Assembly: GCF_002831685.1 (NCBI RefSeq)
Contig: NZ_CP025119.1
Coordinates: 35,001 to 99,000 of the forward strand
DNA length: 64,000 bases
Source of the DNA: Polaribacter sp. ALD11
Lineage (GTDB): Bacteria > Bacteroidota > Bacteroidia > Flavobacteriales > Flavobacteriaceae
Direction of reading: 5' to 3'
The translations under genes were made by a program, and so were the position numbers. The stretch's first letter is position 1. The number at the start of each line of letters is the position of its first letter. This document shows positions 9,770-18,405 of the stretch, piece after piece. Under the pieces are notes generated by a model that saw only the letters and a list, made by a program, of their open reading frames with translations, had not been told where the DNA came from and made no database searches.

Positions 9770-10456
9770 ATGAAGAAAAAAATTACGATTGCTATAGATG
9801 GATTTTCATCGACAGGGAAAAGTACAATCGCTAAATTATTAGCAAAAAAGTACAATTACATATATGTAGATACAGGCGCAATGTATAGAGCCGTAACTTT
9901 GTATGCAAAACAAAATAATTTTGTTGGAAAAGACTTTTTAGATAAAGAAGAACTTATTTCTAGTCTAAAAAATGTTTCTCTTTCTTTTTGTTTTAATGCA
10001 GATTTAGGTTTTGCTGAAATGTTTTTAAACGGAATAAATGTTGAAAAGGAAATTAGAACATTAGAAATTTCTCAATTAGTAAGTAAAGTGTCTGCTATTT
10101 CTGAAGTTAGAAAAAAATTAGTTGCAGAACAGCAAATAATGGGAGAAGATAGTGGTGTTGTTATGGATGGTAGAGATATTGGAACAGTCGTTTTTCCGAA
10201 TGCAGATGTAAAGTTATACATGACCGCTTCTGCAGACAAAAGAGCAACTAGGCGTTACAAAGAGTTAATTGATAGAGGAGACAAAGTAGATTTTAAAGAC
10301 ATTCTTTTTAATGTAGAAGAAAGAGATAGAATAGATTCTACAAGAGAAGATTCTCCTTTAATGAAAGCAGCCGACGCTATTGGGTTTGATAATTCTGATA
10401 TGGGAATTAACGAACAGCTTGAACGTATTTGCGCTTTAGTAGATAGAAAACTTTAA
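9770..10456 (+). CDS. cmk: Cytidylate kinase
   Basis: Cytosolic enzyme phosphorylating CMP and dCMP with ATP in pyrimidine nucleotide recycling. The 228-residue protein has the P-loop GFSSTGKSTIAK at residues 9-20, the YVDTGAMYRAVT substrate-binding segment near residue 33, and the MDGRDIGTVVFPNADVKLYM signature near residue 131, then the lid arginines in RRYKEL. The length fits the bacterial family. It begins directly after the porQ stop with no gap, so translation is probably coupled. Confidence 0.96.
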   Translation: MKKKITIAIDGFSSTGKSTIAKLLAKKYNYIYVDTGAMYRAVTLYAKQNNFVGKDFLDKEELISSLKNVSLSFCFNADLGFAEMFLNGINVEKEIRTLEISQLVSKVSAISEVRKKLVAEQQIMGEDSGVVMDGRDIGTVVFPNADVKLYMTASADKRATRRYKELIDRGDKVDFKDILFNVEERDRIDSTREDSPLMKAADAIGFDNSDMGINEQLERICALVDRKL

Positions 10457-10483
10457 AAACTTCTAATACATAGCAAGTAGGTT

Positions 10484-10621
10484 TAGCCCTGATTGAAACG
10501 GCATCCTTTTTATAGCTCTTTAAAAAAGAGTAATTCTTTTAATTATGAGATTGCCACGGTTTACAAAAAGTAAACTTCGGAATGACAGCATAAAAAGATA
10601 TAGTGGAAAGCAGGAAATAGC
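10484..10621. repeat. Palindromic flavobacterial intergenic repeat
   Basis: An imperfect inverted repeat about 138 bases long. The outer arms are TAGCCCTGATTGAAACGGCA (from 10484) and, inverted, AAAAAGATATAGTGGAAAGC (from about 10592). Inside is a second repeat with GAGATTGCCACGG and ACTTCGGAATGACA, plus a small hairpin at 10514-10530. It fills the gap between the convergent genes cmk and queE. I recognise this repeat type from flavobacterial genomes, from memory. Confidence 0.6.
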
Positions 10622-10650
10622 TTCTAAAAAAAACAGAGAATATCTGAATA

Positions 10651-11286
10651 TTAAGGAATATTCAGATATTTATGCGTTTGTAAAGAAATTTTCCATTTCG
10701 GATTTTTCATAACATATTCTACAATAAGTGGCGTCATTTTTTCTTTTTTACTCCATTCTGGTTGTAAATAAAGTTCACATTCAGCACCCACTTTAGCAGC
10801 CTCTTGTTCTGCAAAATCAAAGTCAGAATTATTATGAATAATCATTTTTAGCTCATTCGCTTCCGGATAACATTCGGCTAAAGGAAGTTTATTTTTCTTT
10901 GGTGAAAGGCAAAACCAGTCCCATTTTCCAGAAAAAGAATACGCACCAGAAGTTTCTATATGCGTTCTAATATTATTTTTTTGGAGCAAATCTGTAATAT
11001 AATTCATAGACCACATTAAAGGTTCACCACCAGTTATAACAACGGTTTTAGCATGTTTTTTTACATTATCTACAATCGTGTCAGCCAACGTTGGTGGGTG
11101 CAATTCTGCATTCCAGCTTTCTTTAACATCGCACCAATGGCAACCAACATCGCAACCACCAACTCTAATAAAGTAAGCGGCAGTTCCTGTGTGAGCACCT
11201 TCACCTTGTATTGTATAGAACTCTTCCATTAATGGAAGCATAATTCCTTTATCTACTAAATCTTTTGTATTTTTATCCATCTTCAT
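10651..11286 (-). CDS. queE: 7-carboxy-7-deazaguanine synthase
   Basis: Radical SAM enzyme converting 6-carboxytetrahydropterin to 7-carboxy-7-deazaguanine in queuosine biosynthesis. The 211-residue protein has the QueE opening EEFYTIQGEGAHTG, the cluster-binding motif GGCDVGCHWCDV (CX3CX2C) near residue 49, and the GGEPLMW SAM-binding motif near residue 88, ending with the family-typical SLQTHKYLNIP. The start is the first ATG; a second ATG two codons on is equally possible. It stands alone, convergent with cmk. No other queuosine gene is in the window. Confidence 0.95.
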   Translation of the reverse strand: MKMDKNTKDLVDKGIMLPLMEEFYTIQGEGAHTGTAAYFIRVGGCDVGCHWCDVKESWNAELHPPTLADTIVDNVKKHAKTVVITGGEPLMWSMNYITDLLQKNNIRTHIETSGAYSFSGKWDWFCLSPKKNKLPLAECYPEANELKMIIHNNSDFDFAEQEAAKVGAECELYLQPEWSKKEKMTPLIVEYVMKNPKWKISLQTHKYLNIP

Positions 11287-11316
11287 TAAAATCTACCCAA
11301 AAAGGTTTTAAGGGTG

Positions 11317-11324
11317 CAAAGGTA
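11317..11324 (-). promoter_or_regulatory. Probable -7 element for queE
   Basis: CAAAGGTA on the plus strand reads TACCTTTG on the gene strand, a match to TAnnTTTG, 31 bases before the queE start. No clear -33 element was identified. Confidence 0.5.
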
Positions 11325-11393
11325 GTTTTTGTATATCAAGAATAAAAGGAATAATAAATTAATTCTAAAGGCTTAATAATCAAAACAATTTCG

Positions 11394-11401
11394 TAAATTT
11401 G
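11394..11401 (+). promoter_or_regulatory. Probable -7 element for rpsA
   Basis: TAAATTTG matches the Bacteroidota TAnnTTTG consensus. It would give an untranslated leader of about 120 bases before rpsA, long enough for the autoregulation known for S1 genes elsewhere, though no specific structure was resolved here. Confidence 0.5.
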
Positions 11402-11525
11402 CACTCCTTTTTACGAGAACAGATTTATAAAAGGAAAAGTATAACACAATTTATAAAAACAACTCTTTGCGTTTTTATCGTTAAAAATCTGGTGAACAAT
11501 AAGATACAAAAATTATTTCTCGGAA

Positions 11526-13346
11526 ATGTCTGAAGAAACAAAAAACACTGAAGAGCAGTTAGCTGCTACTGAAGTACAAGAAACAGCGACTCCAGCTGTA
11601 GATCCAAAACAATTTTTAGCTGATTTTAACTGGCACAAATACGAACAAGGTATTGAAGCTGTTGATGAAGAAAAATTACAAGCTTTTGAAAAAGCGTTAG
11701 AAGGAACTGTTGGTTTTGTAAACGAACGTGACGTAATTGAAGGAACTGTAATCAGAATTACTGATAGAGATGCAATTATCGATATCAACTCTAAATCTGA
11801 AGGAGTTATTTCTTTAAACGAATTTCGTTACAACCAAGGCTTAAAAGAAGGAGATACAGTAGAAGTATTAGTTGACAAAAGAGAAGATTCTTCTGGTCAA
11901 TTAGTATTGTCTCACAAAAAAGCAAGAGTAATTAAAGCATGGGAACGTGTTAATAACGCTCATGAAACTGGTGAAGTAGTTAACGGTTTCGTTAAATGTA
12001 GAACTAGAGGTGGTATGATTGTAGATGTTTTCGGAATCGAAGCATTCTTACCAGGATCTCAAATTGACGTGAAGCCAATTAGAGATTACGATCAATATGT
12101 AGAGAAAACAATGGAATTCAAAGTTGTGAAAATCAACCACGAATTTAAAAACGTTGTTGTATCTCATAAAGCTCTTATTGAAGCTGATATTGAATTACAG
12201 AAAAAAGAAATCATTGGTCAACTAGAAAAAGGACAAGTATTAGAAGGTGTTGTTAAAAACATTACTTCTTATGGTGTGTTTGTAGATTTAGGTGGTGTAG
12301 ATGGTTTAGTTCATATTACAGATTTATCTTGGTCTAGAATCAATCACCCGAACGAGGTTGTTGAATTAGATCAAAAATTAAACGTTGTAATTTTAGACTT
12401 TGATGATAACAAATCTAGAATTCAATTAGGTTTAAAACAATTATCTGCGCATCCTTGGGAAGCTTTAAACGATACTTTAAAAGTTGGTGATAAAGTAACT
12501 GGAGAAGTTGTAGTAATTGCAGATTATGGCGCATTTGTAGAAGTTGAACAAGGAGTAGAAGGGTTAATTCACGTTTCTGAAATGTCTTGGTCAACACATT
12601 TACGTTCTGCACAAGATTTCGTAAAAGTTGGTGATAAAGTAGAAGCGCAAGTTTTAACTTTAGATAGAGAAGACCGTAAAATGTCTTTAGGTATCAAACA
12701 ATTACACCCAGATCCTTGGACAGATATTACAACTAAATTCCCAGTAGGTTCTACGCACACAGGTACTGTAAGAAATTACACAAACTTTGGTGTTTTTGTA
12801 GAATTAGAAGAAGGAATTGACGGTTTAGTATATATTTCTGATTTATCTTGGACTAAGAAAATTAAGCACCCATCAGACTTTGTAACTGTAGGTGACAAAT
12901 TAGAGGTTCAAGTATTAGAATTAGATGTAGAGAACAGAAAGTTAAACTTAGGTCATAAGCAAACACAAGATAACCCTTGGGATGCTCATGAAGCTACGTA
13001 TGCAATCGGTTCTACACATGAAGGTACTGTAAAAGAAAAGAATGATAAAGGAGCAGTTGTAACTTTTGCTGATGGAGTTGAAGGTTTTGCACCAACAAGA
13101 TTCTTAGAAAAAGAAGACGGTTCTAAATTAGAAAAAGGAGATACAATTAAATTTATTGTATTAGAATTTTCTAAAGAATACAGAAGAGTTGTTGTTTCTC
13201 ATACTTCATTATTTAGAGAAGAAGAAAAGAGAAATATTAAAACAGCAGCTAAGAAAACTGCAGATGCAGAAAAAACTACACTTGGAGACATCGGTGGTTT
13301 AGCAGCATTAAAAGAGAAAATGGAAGCTGGTAACAAAAAGAAGTAA
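11526..13346 (+). CDS. rpsA: 30S ribosomal protein S1
   Basis: Ribosome-associated RNA-binding protein that recruits mRNA, important in organisms with few Shine-Dalgarno sites such as this one. The 606-residue protein shows six S1 repeats, beginning near residues 68, 150, 235, 322, 407 and 497; repeats 3-5 have the strong pattern G-V-F-V-x-L/V-G-x-x-G-L-V/I-H-I/V-S. An acidic N-terminal tail and a lysine-rich C-terminus flank them. It is a single-gene unit with its own promoter and terminator. The acidic N-terminal start MSEETKNTEEQ fits Bacteroidota S1 proteins. Confidence 0.97.
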   Translation: MSEETKNTEEQLAATEVQETATPAVDPKQFLADFNWHKYEQGIEAVDEEKLQAFEKALEGTVGFVNERDVIEGTVIRITDRDAIIDINSKSEGVISLNEFRYNQGLKEGDTVEVLVDKREDSSGQLVLSHKKARVIKAWERVNNAHETGEVVNGFVKCRTRGGMIVDVFGIEAFLPGSQIDVKPIRDYDQYVEKTMEFKVVKINHEFKNVVVSHKALIEADIELQKKEIIGQLEKGQVLEGVVKNITSYGVFVDLGGVDGLVHITDLSWSRINHPNEVVELDQKLNVVILDFDDNKSRIQLGLKQLSAHPWEALNDTLKVGDKVTGEVVVIADYGAFVEVEQGVEGLIHVSEMSWSTHLRSAQDFVKVGDKVEAQVLTLDREDRKMSLGIKQLHPDPWTDITTKFPVGSTHTGTVRNYTNFGVFVELEEGIDGLVYISDLSWTKKIKHPSDFVTVGDKLEVQVLELDVENRKLNLGHKQTQDNPWDAHEATYAIGSTHEGTVKEKNDKGAVVTFADGVEGFAPTRFLEKEDGSKLEKGDTIKFIVLEFSKEYRRVVVSHTSLFREEEKRNIKTAAKKTADAEKTTLGDIGGLAALKEKMEAGNKKK

Positions 13347-13380
13347 TTCTTTTACAACAAGCCGATATTTATAATATCTA

Positions 13381-13414
13381 AAAGCCGATGCAATTTGCAT
13401 CGGCTTTTTTTTGT
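13381..13414 (+). terminator. rpsA terminator
   Basis: AAAGCCGATGCA (13381-13392) pairs perfectly with TGCATCGGCTTT (13396-13407) around an ATT loop, followed by eight T residues. It begins 35 bases after the rpsA stop. Confidence 0.93.
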
Positions 13415-13471
13415 TTAAAACTCTACCTATTAATTTATTTTAGAAGCTACTGTTCTATAAACTTAATATTA

Positions 13472-13576
13472 AGTTGGGCGTTCCCTAAAGGTCGGGCTTT
13501 ACGCACTCGTTTTTTTTAAGAAAAATAAAAAAGAGCTCAAACAAATGCTTCAATCCCTAACGCAAGCATTTTTGCT
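13472..13576 (+). repeat. Flavobacterial intergenic repeat, copy 2
   Basis: Contains TTGGGCGTTCCCTAAAGGTC, GGGCTTTACGCACTCG and, after a divergent AT-rich middle, GCTTCAATCCCTAACGCAAG. These blocks match, in opposite orientation, the repeat at 1937-2074. The middle part is replaced compared with that copy. It lies between rpsA and glmM. Confidence 0.6.
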
Positions 13577-13669
13577 AACTTATTTAATGAGCTATAATTT
13601 CTTTGAGTTTTAAAAGGGAATCAGATTGCTTTTTTTAACCTTTATACAAAGAACTAAATCAGAATAATT

Positions 13670-13677
13670 TATCTTTG
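13670..13677 (+). promoter_or_regulatory. Probable -7 element for the glmM operon
   Basis: TATCTTTG matches TAnnTTTG and lies 30 bases before the glmM start, giving a short leader. Confidence 0.5.
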
Positions 13678-13707
13678 TAAAGCTAATTAAAAAAGACAAT
13701 CAGAAGT

Positions 13708-15099
13708 ATGACATTAATAAAATCAATATCAGGAATTAGAGGAACCATTGGAGGTAAAACTGCCGACAATTTAACACCAATAGATGCTGTAAAATTCGCT
13801 TCAGCTTATGGAGCTTTCATAAAAGAAAGAAACAAAAGTAAGAAAAAGATAAAAGTAGTAATTGGTAGAGATGCTCGTATTTCTGGAAAAATGATTTCTA
13901 GCTTAGTGGCAAATACTTTGGTCGGTTTAGGTATTGATGTTGTAGACTTAGGTTTATCAACAACACCAACCGTAGAAGTTGCAGTACCTTTAGAAAATGC
14001 AGATGGTGGTATTATTTTAACCGCATCCCACAATCCGAAACAATGGAATGCATTAAAATTATTAAACGAAAAAGGAGAATTCTTAAACGGAGCAGAAGGA
14101 GAAAAAATTCTTGAATTAGCAGAAAACGAAGATTTCTTATTTGCAGATGTAGATGATTTAGGATCTTATACAAAAGACAATTCTTATTTAGAAAAACACA
14201 TTCAAGAAGTTTTAAATCTTGAATTGGTAGATATAGAAGCAATAAAAAAAGCGAAATTTAAAGTAGTTGTAGATGGTGTAAATTCTACAGGAGGTATTTT
14301 TATTCCTGCTTTGTTAAAAGAATTGGGTGTTGATTGTGTAGAATTATACTGCACACCAAATGGTGAGTTTCCTCATAATCCAGAACCTTTGAAAGAACAC
14401 TTAACAGACATATCTAACTTAGTTGTAAAAGAAAAAGCAGATTTCGGAATTGTTGTTGATCCAGATGTAGATAGATTAGCTTTGGTTTCTGAAGATGGTT
14501 CTATGTTTGGCGAAGAGTATACCTTAGTTGCCTGTGCAGATTACGTTTTAGGTAAATTAGGTGGTGGAAACACGGTTTCTAACTTATCATCTTCTAGAGC
14601 ATTAAGAGATGTTACCCAAAAACATGGTGGAACGTATACAGCATCAGCAGTTGGGGAAGTAAATGTCGTCATCAAAATGAAAGAAACCAACACTGTTATT
14701 GGTGGAGAGGGAAATGGAGGGATTATTTACCCTGCTTCTCACTACGGCCGTGATTCTTTGGTGGGTGTTGCGTTATTTTTATCACATTTAGCAAACACTA
14801 AAATGTCTTGTAAGGAATTGAGAGATTCATATCCTAGTTACTTCATGAGTAAAAATAAAATTCAGTTAACGCCAGAAATAGATGTTGACAAGATTTTAGA
14901 AACTATGGCTTCAACATATAAAAATGAAGATGTAAACACAATAGATGGTGTAAAAATAGATTTTTCAGAGGAATGGATTCATTTAAGAAAATCGAATACA
15001 GAGCCAATCATTAGAATTTATACAGAAGCAAAATCACAACAAGCAGCAGATGATTTGGCTGTAAGATTTATTAAGGAAATTAAAGAAATAATAGCATAA
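13708..15099 (+). CDS. glmM: Phosphoglucosamine mutase (phosphohexomutase family)
   Basis: Cytosolic enzyme converting glucosamine-6-phosphate to glucosamine-1-phosphate for UDP-GlcNAc synthesis. The 463-residue protein starts MTLIKSISGIRGTIGGKTAD, as Bacteroidota GlmM proteins do, and shows the phosphoserine loop ILTASHNPKQWNALK near residue 106, the metal-binding loop DPDVDRLAL near residue 251, the sugar loop GGEGNGG near 331, and the phosphate-binding end RKSNTEPIIRIYTEA. The related phosphomannomutase activity cannot be excluded. A beta-barrel protein gene with a TTG start follows after four bases. Confidence 0.9.
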   Translation: MTLIKSISGIRGTIGGKTADNLTPIDAVKFASAYGAFIKERNKSKKKIKVVIGRDARISGKMISSLVANTLVGLGIDVVDLGLSTTPTVEVAVPLENADGGIILTASHNPKQWNALKLLNEKGEFLNGAEGEKILELAENEDFLFADVDDLGSYTKDNSYLEKHIQEVLNLELVDIEAIKKAKFKVVVDGVNSTGGIFIPALLKELGVDCVELYCTPNGEFPHNPEPLKEHLTDISNLVVKEKADFGIVVDPDVDRLALVSEDGSMFGEEYTLVACADYVLGKLGGGNTVSNLSSSRALRDVTQKHGGTYTASAVGEVNVVIKMKETNTVIGGEGNGGIIYPASHYGRDSLVGVALFLSHLANTKMSCKELRDSYPSYFMSKNKIQLTPEIDVDKILETMASTYKNEDVNTIDGVKIDFSEEWIHLRKSNTEPIIRIYTEAKSQQAADDLAVRFIKEIKEIIA

Positions 15100-15103
15100 T
15101 ATT

Positions 15104-15952
15104 TTGAAAACAAAAGTAATAATAGGTTCGTTTTTATTAATGAGTATTTGTTCTTTTTCACAAAAAAAAAATACAGACACTTTAGAAATAATAGAAAAAG
15201 TAACAAACAAAGGAAAATTTTTTGTCTATTGGGGATGGAATAGAGCTAATTATTCTAATTCTGATATTCATTTTACAGGTGATAACTACGATTTTACTCT
15301 ACAGAATGTAAAAGCGAAAGACAGACAAACTCCGTTTAGCTTTAACGATTATTTTAACCCAGGAAGAATAACTATTCCTCAAAATAATTATAGAATAGGT
15401 TATTTTTTAAAAGAAAACTATACGATTTCTATTGGTGTAGATCATATGAAATATGTAATGGTTGCAGATCAAACAGTAAAAATTGATGGAGAAATCAATT
15501 CAGGAACTCCTTTTGATGGTGTATATAATAATGATGATAGAATTCTGTCTAAAGATTTTTTACAGTTAGAACATACAGATGGTTTAAATTATGTAAATGT
15601 AGAGTTTAGGAGGTTTGATGAAATAGGTCATTTAATTGGTCTAAATCATAAAAACTTTCAAATAAACCTTACAGAAGGTTTTGGAGCAGGTATTTTGTAT
15701 CCAAGAACAGATGTAACATTATTTAACCAAGAAAGACACGATGAATTTCATATTGCAGGTTGGGGAGCTTCTGCTGTAGTTGGTCTTAATTTAACTTTTT
15801 TTAAATACTTCTATATTCAATCAGATTTAAAATTGGGTTATATAAATTTGCCAGATGTTAGAACTACAATAAACCCAAATGATGGTGCATCACAAAGTTT
15901 TTATTTTTTCCAAAAGAATATTTTAATAGGAGGAAAGTTTAGAATTTTTTAA
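15104..15952 (+). CDS. Predicted outer-membrane beta-barrel protein, unknown function
   Basis: A 282-residue exported protein I cannot name. It begins at a TTG codon four bases after the glmM stop; only this start gives a full signal peptide (LKTKVIIGSFLLMSICSFSQ, first residue read as Met), the next ATG being inside it. The mature part has alternating hydrophobic and polar strands, many aromatic residues (FFVYWGWNRANYSN, YRIGYFLKENYTISIG) and ends LIGGKFRIF, the aromatic terminal residue expected of an outer-membrane barrel. Translational coupling to glmM is likely. A downstream aminotransferase gene starts 11 bases later, so all three may form an operon. Confidence 0.75.
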   Translation: MKTKVIIGSFLLMSICSFSQKKNTDTLEIIEKVTNKGKFFVYWGWNRANYSNSDIHFTGDNYDFTLQNVKAKDRQTPFSFNDYFNPGRITIPQNNYRIGYFLKENYTISIGVDHMKYVMVADQTVKIDGEINSGTPFDGVYNNDDRILSKDFLQLEHTDGLNYVNVEFRRFDEIGHLIGLNHKNFQINLTEGFGAGILYPRTDVTLFNQERHDEFHIAGWGASAVVGLNLTFFKYFYIQSDLKLGYINLPDVRTTINPNDGASQSFYFFQKNILIGGKFRIF

Positions 15953-15963
15953 ATAGAACAAAC

Positions 15964-17430
15964 ATGAGTTTAGAAAAGTATTTTGATCAGTTTAGAAAAA
16001 ATATTGTAGGTATCAATCAAAAATTTGAATCTCCTTATGGACAGCAAGATTTAATTTATACAGATTGGACTGCAAGTGGACGCTTATATCTTCCTATTGA
16101 AGAAAAAATGTTGCATAAATTTGGTCCTTTTGTAGCAAATACTCACACAGAAACATCTACTTCTGGTGCGGCAATGACATTGGCGTATCATGAAGCAAGA
16201 AAAATAATTAAACGCCATGTAAATGCAAACGATAATGATGTTTTAATTACTTCTGGTTCTGGTATGACCGGCGTTATAAATAAATTTCAGAGAATTTTAG
16301 GTTTAAAGGTTTCAGAAAGTTTAAAAAATTATACTGATATTCCTGAAGAAATGAGACCAATTGTTTTTATTTCTCATATGGAACATCACTCGAACCAAAC
16401 ATCTTGGTTAGAAACCATTGCAGATGTAGAAGTTGTACCTTGTAATGATGAAGGTTTGGTTTGTTTAGAGAGTTTCGAAAAATCTATAAAAAAACACGAA
16501 AACAGAAAAATTAAAATTGCTTCAATAACTTCTTGTTCTAACGTAACGGGTATTAAAACTGAATATCATAAAGTAGCTAAGTTAATTCATCGCTATAATG
16601 GTTTGTGCTTTGTAGATTTTGCATGTTGTGCGCCTTATGTAGATATCGACATGCATCCAGAAAACGAGGATGAATATTTAGATGCCGTTTTCTTTTCTCC
16701 TCATAAATTTTTAGGAGGACCGGGAACTTCTGGGGTGTTGATATTCAATAAAAAGTTATATAAAAATACAATTCCAGATAATCCTGGAGGTGGAACCGTT
16801 AGTTATACAAACCCTTGGGGACAACATGATTATTTTGATGATGTTGAAACAAGAGAAGATGGAGGTACGCCTCCTTTCTTGCAAACGATTAGAATTGCAC
16901 TTTCGATTCAGTTGAAAGAGCAAATGGGGACTAAAAATATTAAAAGTAGAGAAAATGAAATTAATACAATCATTTTTAAAACCCTAGAAAACTTAGATGG
17001 CGTAAAAATATTAGCACCAGATCATAAAGAAAGATTGAGTATTTTTTCTTTCTATTTTGAAAAATATCATTTTAACTTAGTTGTAAAATTATTGAATGAT
17101 AGGTTCGGAATTCAGACAAGAGGTGGCTGTTCTTGTGCAGGAACTTATGGGCATTTTTTATTGAATGTAGATCAAGAAACTTCTAACAGAATTAAAGATG
17201 AGATTTTACACGGTTGTAATACTCAAAAACCAGGTTGGGTTCGTTTATCTGTACACCCAACAATTACAAATAAAGAAGTAGAATTTGTATGTAATTCTTT
17301 AGAGGAATTATCTAAAAATATAGAAAGTTGGTCTAAAGACTATGAATATAATTCTATTAAAAATGATTATGCTCATAAAACGGTTAAACCAATTGAACAC
17401 GATTTAGTAAAAGAATGGTTTACTCTGTAG
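15964..17430 (+). CDS. Class V aminotransferase / cysteine desulfurase-like enzyme
   Basis: PLP-dependent fold-type I enzyme of 488 residues, larger than SufS or IscS (about 405). The PLP lysine lies in FFSPHKFLGGPGTSG near residue 248, preceded by the cofactor aspartate in CFVDFACCAP near 218; the substrate-binding SHMEHHSNQ is near residue 139. A cysteine in RGGCSCAGTYGH near residue 391 is where desulfurases hold the persulfide. The family is close to NifS-like proteins of unknown physiological role, so cysteine desulfurase is likely but not proved. It is the last gene on the plus strand; its stop abuts the stop of the convergent acyltransferase with no base between. Confidence 0.82.
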   Translation: MSLEKYFDQFRKNIVGINQKFESPYGQQDLIYTDWTASGRLYLPIEEKMLHKFGPFVANTHTETSTSGAAMTLAYHEARKIIKRHVNANDNDVLITSGSGMTGVINKFQRILGLKVSESLKNYTDIPEEMRPIVFISHMEHHSNQTSWLETIADVEVVPCNDEGLVCLESFEKSIKKHENRKIKIASITSCSNVTGIKTEYHKVAKLIHRYNGLCFVDFACCAPYVDIDMHPENEDEYLDAVFFSPHKFLGGPGTSGVLIFNKKLYKNTIPDNPGGGTVSYTNPWGQHDYFDDVETREDGGTPPFLQTIRIALSIQLKEQMGTKNIKSRENEINTIIFKTLENLDGVKILAPDHKERLSIFSFYFEKYHFNLVVKLLNDRFGIQTRGGCSCAGTYGHFLLNVDQETSNRIKDEILHGCNTQKPGWVRLSVHPTITNKEVEFVCNSLEELSKNIESWSKDYEYNSIKNDYAHKTVKPIEHDLVKEWFTL

Positions 17431-18321
17431 TTATTGAAACTCAGCAGGAACTTTATTTCTGTGCTTAAACCTTTTATGAGACCACAAGTAAAACTCTGGT
17501 TGTTCTAGAATATTTTTTTCTGTCAATTCTGTGTACAAATCAGTAATTTGATAGTTATCAAAATCTTTTGGATTCTCAGTAATTAATTGAAATTCAGTTT
17601 TATAATAACCGCGTTTTACTTTTTTTGTTACATAATTAATTACAACTAAATCGAACTTTTTAGATAGCATTTCTGCACCTGTATGAATGGGAACTTTAAT
17701 GTTAAAAAATTTTCGCCAATAATAAGTTTTGTGAATTTGTGGAGACTGATCACTTAATAATAAATACAAACCTTGTTGTTTGTTAGAAAAACGTTGTTGC
17801 ATTCCCCGAACCATTTCAGAAGTTTTATAACCAATTACACCAAATTTTTGTCTAGAATCTCTAACCTTTTTTTCAAAATATTTATTATTAAGTTTTGTAT
17901 AAGCTCCATAAACATCAATATCTAAAACTTTAGGCAAACTTGTAGACCATTCCCAATTTGCTTGGTGTGCACCAACTAAAGCAATGCTTTTTCCTTCTTT
18001 TGCGTATTTATTAACCAATTCTGGATTTACATACGTATATCTTTTCAAAATTTCTTTCTCAGAAATAGAAAAAGCTTTTACGCTTTCCATCATTAAATCC
18101 ATTAAATGTTTAAAGAATTTTTTTCTTATTTTTAAGAGTTCTTCTTCAGGTCTTTCTGGAAAAGCAAGCCTTAGATTGTCAAGAACTACTTGCTTTCGAT
18201 ATCCGATGACGTAATAAATCAATAAATAGAAAAAATCTGATTTTAGATATAGAATTCTCATAGGAAGCTTAGAGAGAAGCCAAATAAAAGGGTAGGTAAT
18301 CGCAAAAACAATAAACTGCAT
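17431..18321 (-). CDS. Lysophospholipid/lipid A acyltransferase (HtrB/LpxL-like)
   Basis: Membrane-anchored acyltransferase of the LpxL/HtrB family, which adds secondary acyl chains to lipid A. The 296-residue protein has a hydrophobic N-terminal segment (FAITYPFIWLLSKLP), the family segment VVLDNLRLAFPE near residue 46, and the catalytic motif GAHQANWEW near residue 117 in place of the usual HxxxxE pattern with Gly, here H-Q-A-N-W-E. A second conserved region LLLSDQSPQ lies near residue 190. It is convergent with the desulfurase-like gene and divergent from the rhomboid gene. Confidence 0.88.
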   Translation of the reverse strand: MQFIVFAITYPFIWLLSKLPMRILYLKSDFFYLLIYYVIGYRKQVVLDNLRLAFPERPEEELLKIRKKFFKHLMDLMMESVKAFSISEKEILKRYTYVNPELVNKYAKEGKSIALVGAHQANWEWSTSLPKVLDIDVYGAYTKLNNKYFEKKVRDSRQKFGVIGYKTSEMVRGMQQRFSNKQQGLYLLLSDQSPQIHKTYYWRKFFNIKVPIHTGAEMLSKKFDLVVINYVTKKVKRGYYKTEFQLITENPKDFDNYQITDLYTELTEKNILEQPEFYLWSHKRFKHRNKVPAEFQ

Positions 18322-18405
18322 AGTAATATTTTAGTTTTGCAAATATCGTATATAAATTTAAAATGAATCGATATAATAGTAATCCGTTTTCATTATGTTT
18401 GTGAT

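Noticed and set aside
12415..12760. Minus-strand open frames inside rpsA
   Set aside because: Antisense shadows produced by the repeated S1 domains and biased codon use.
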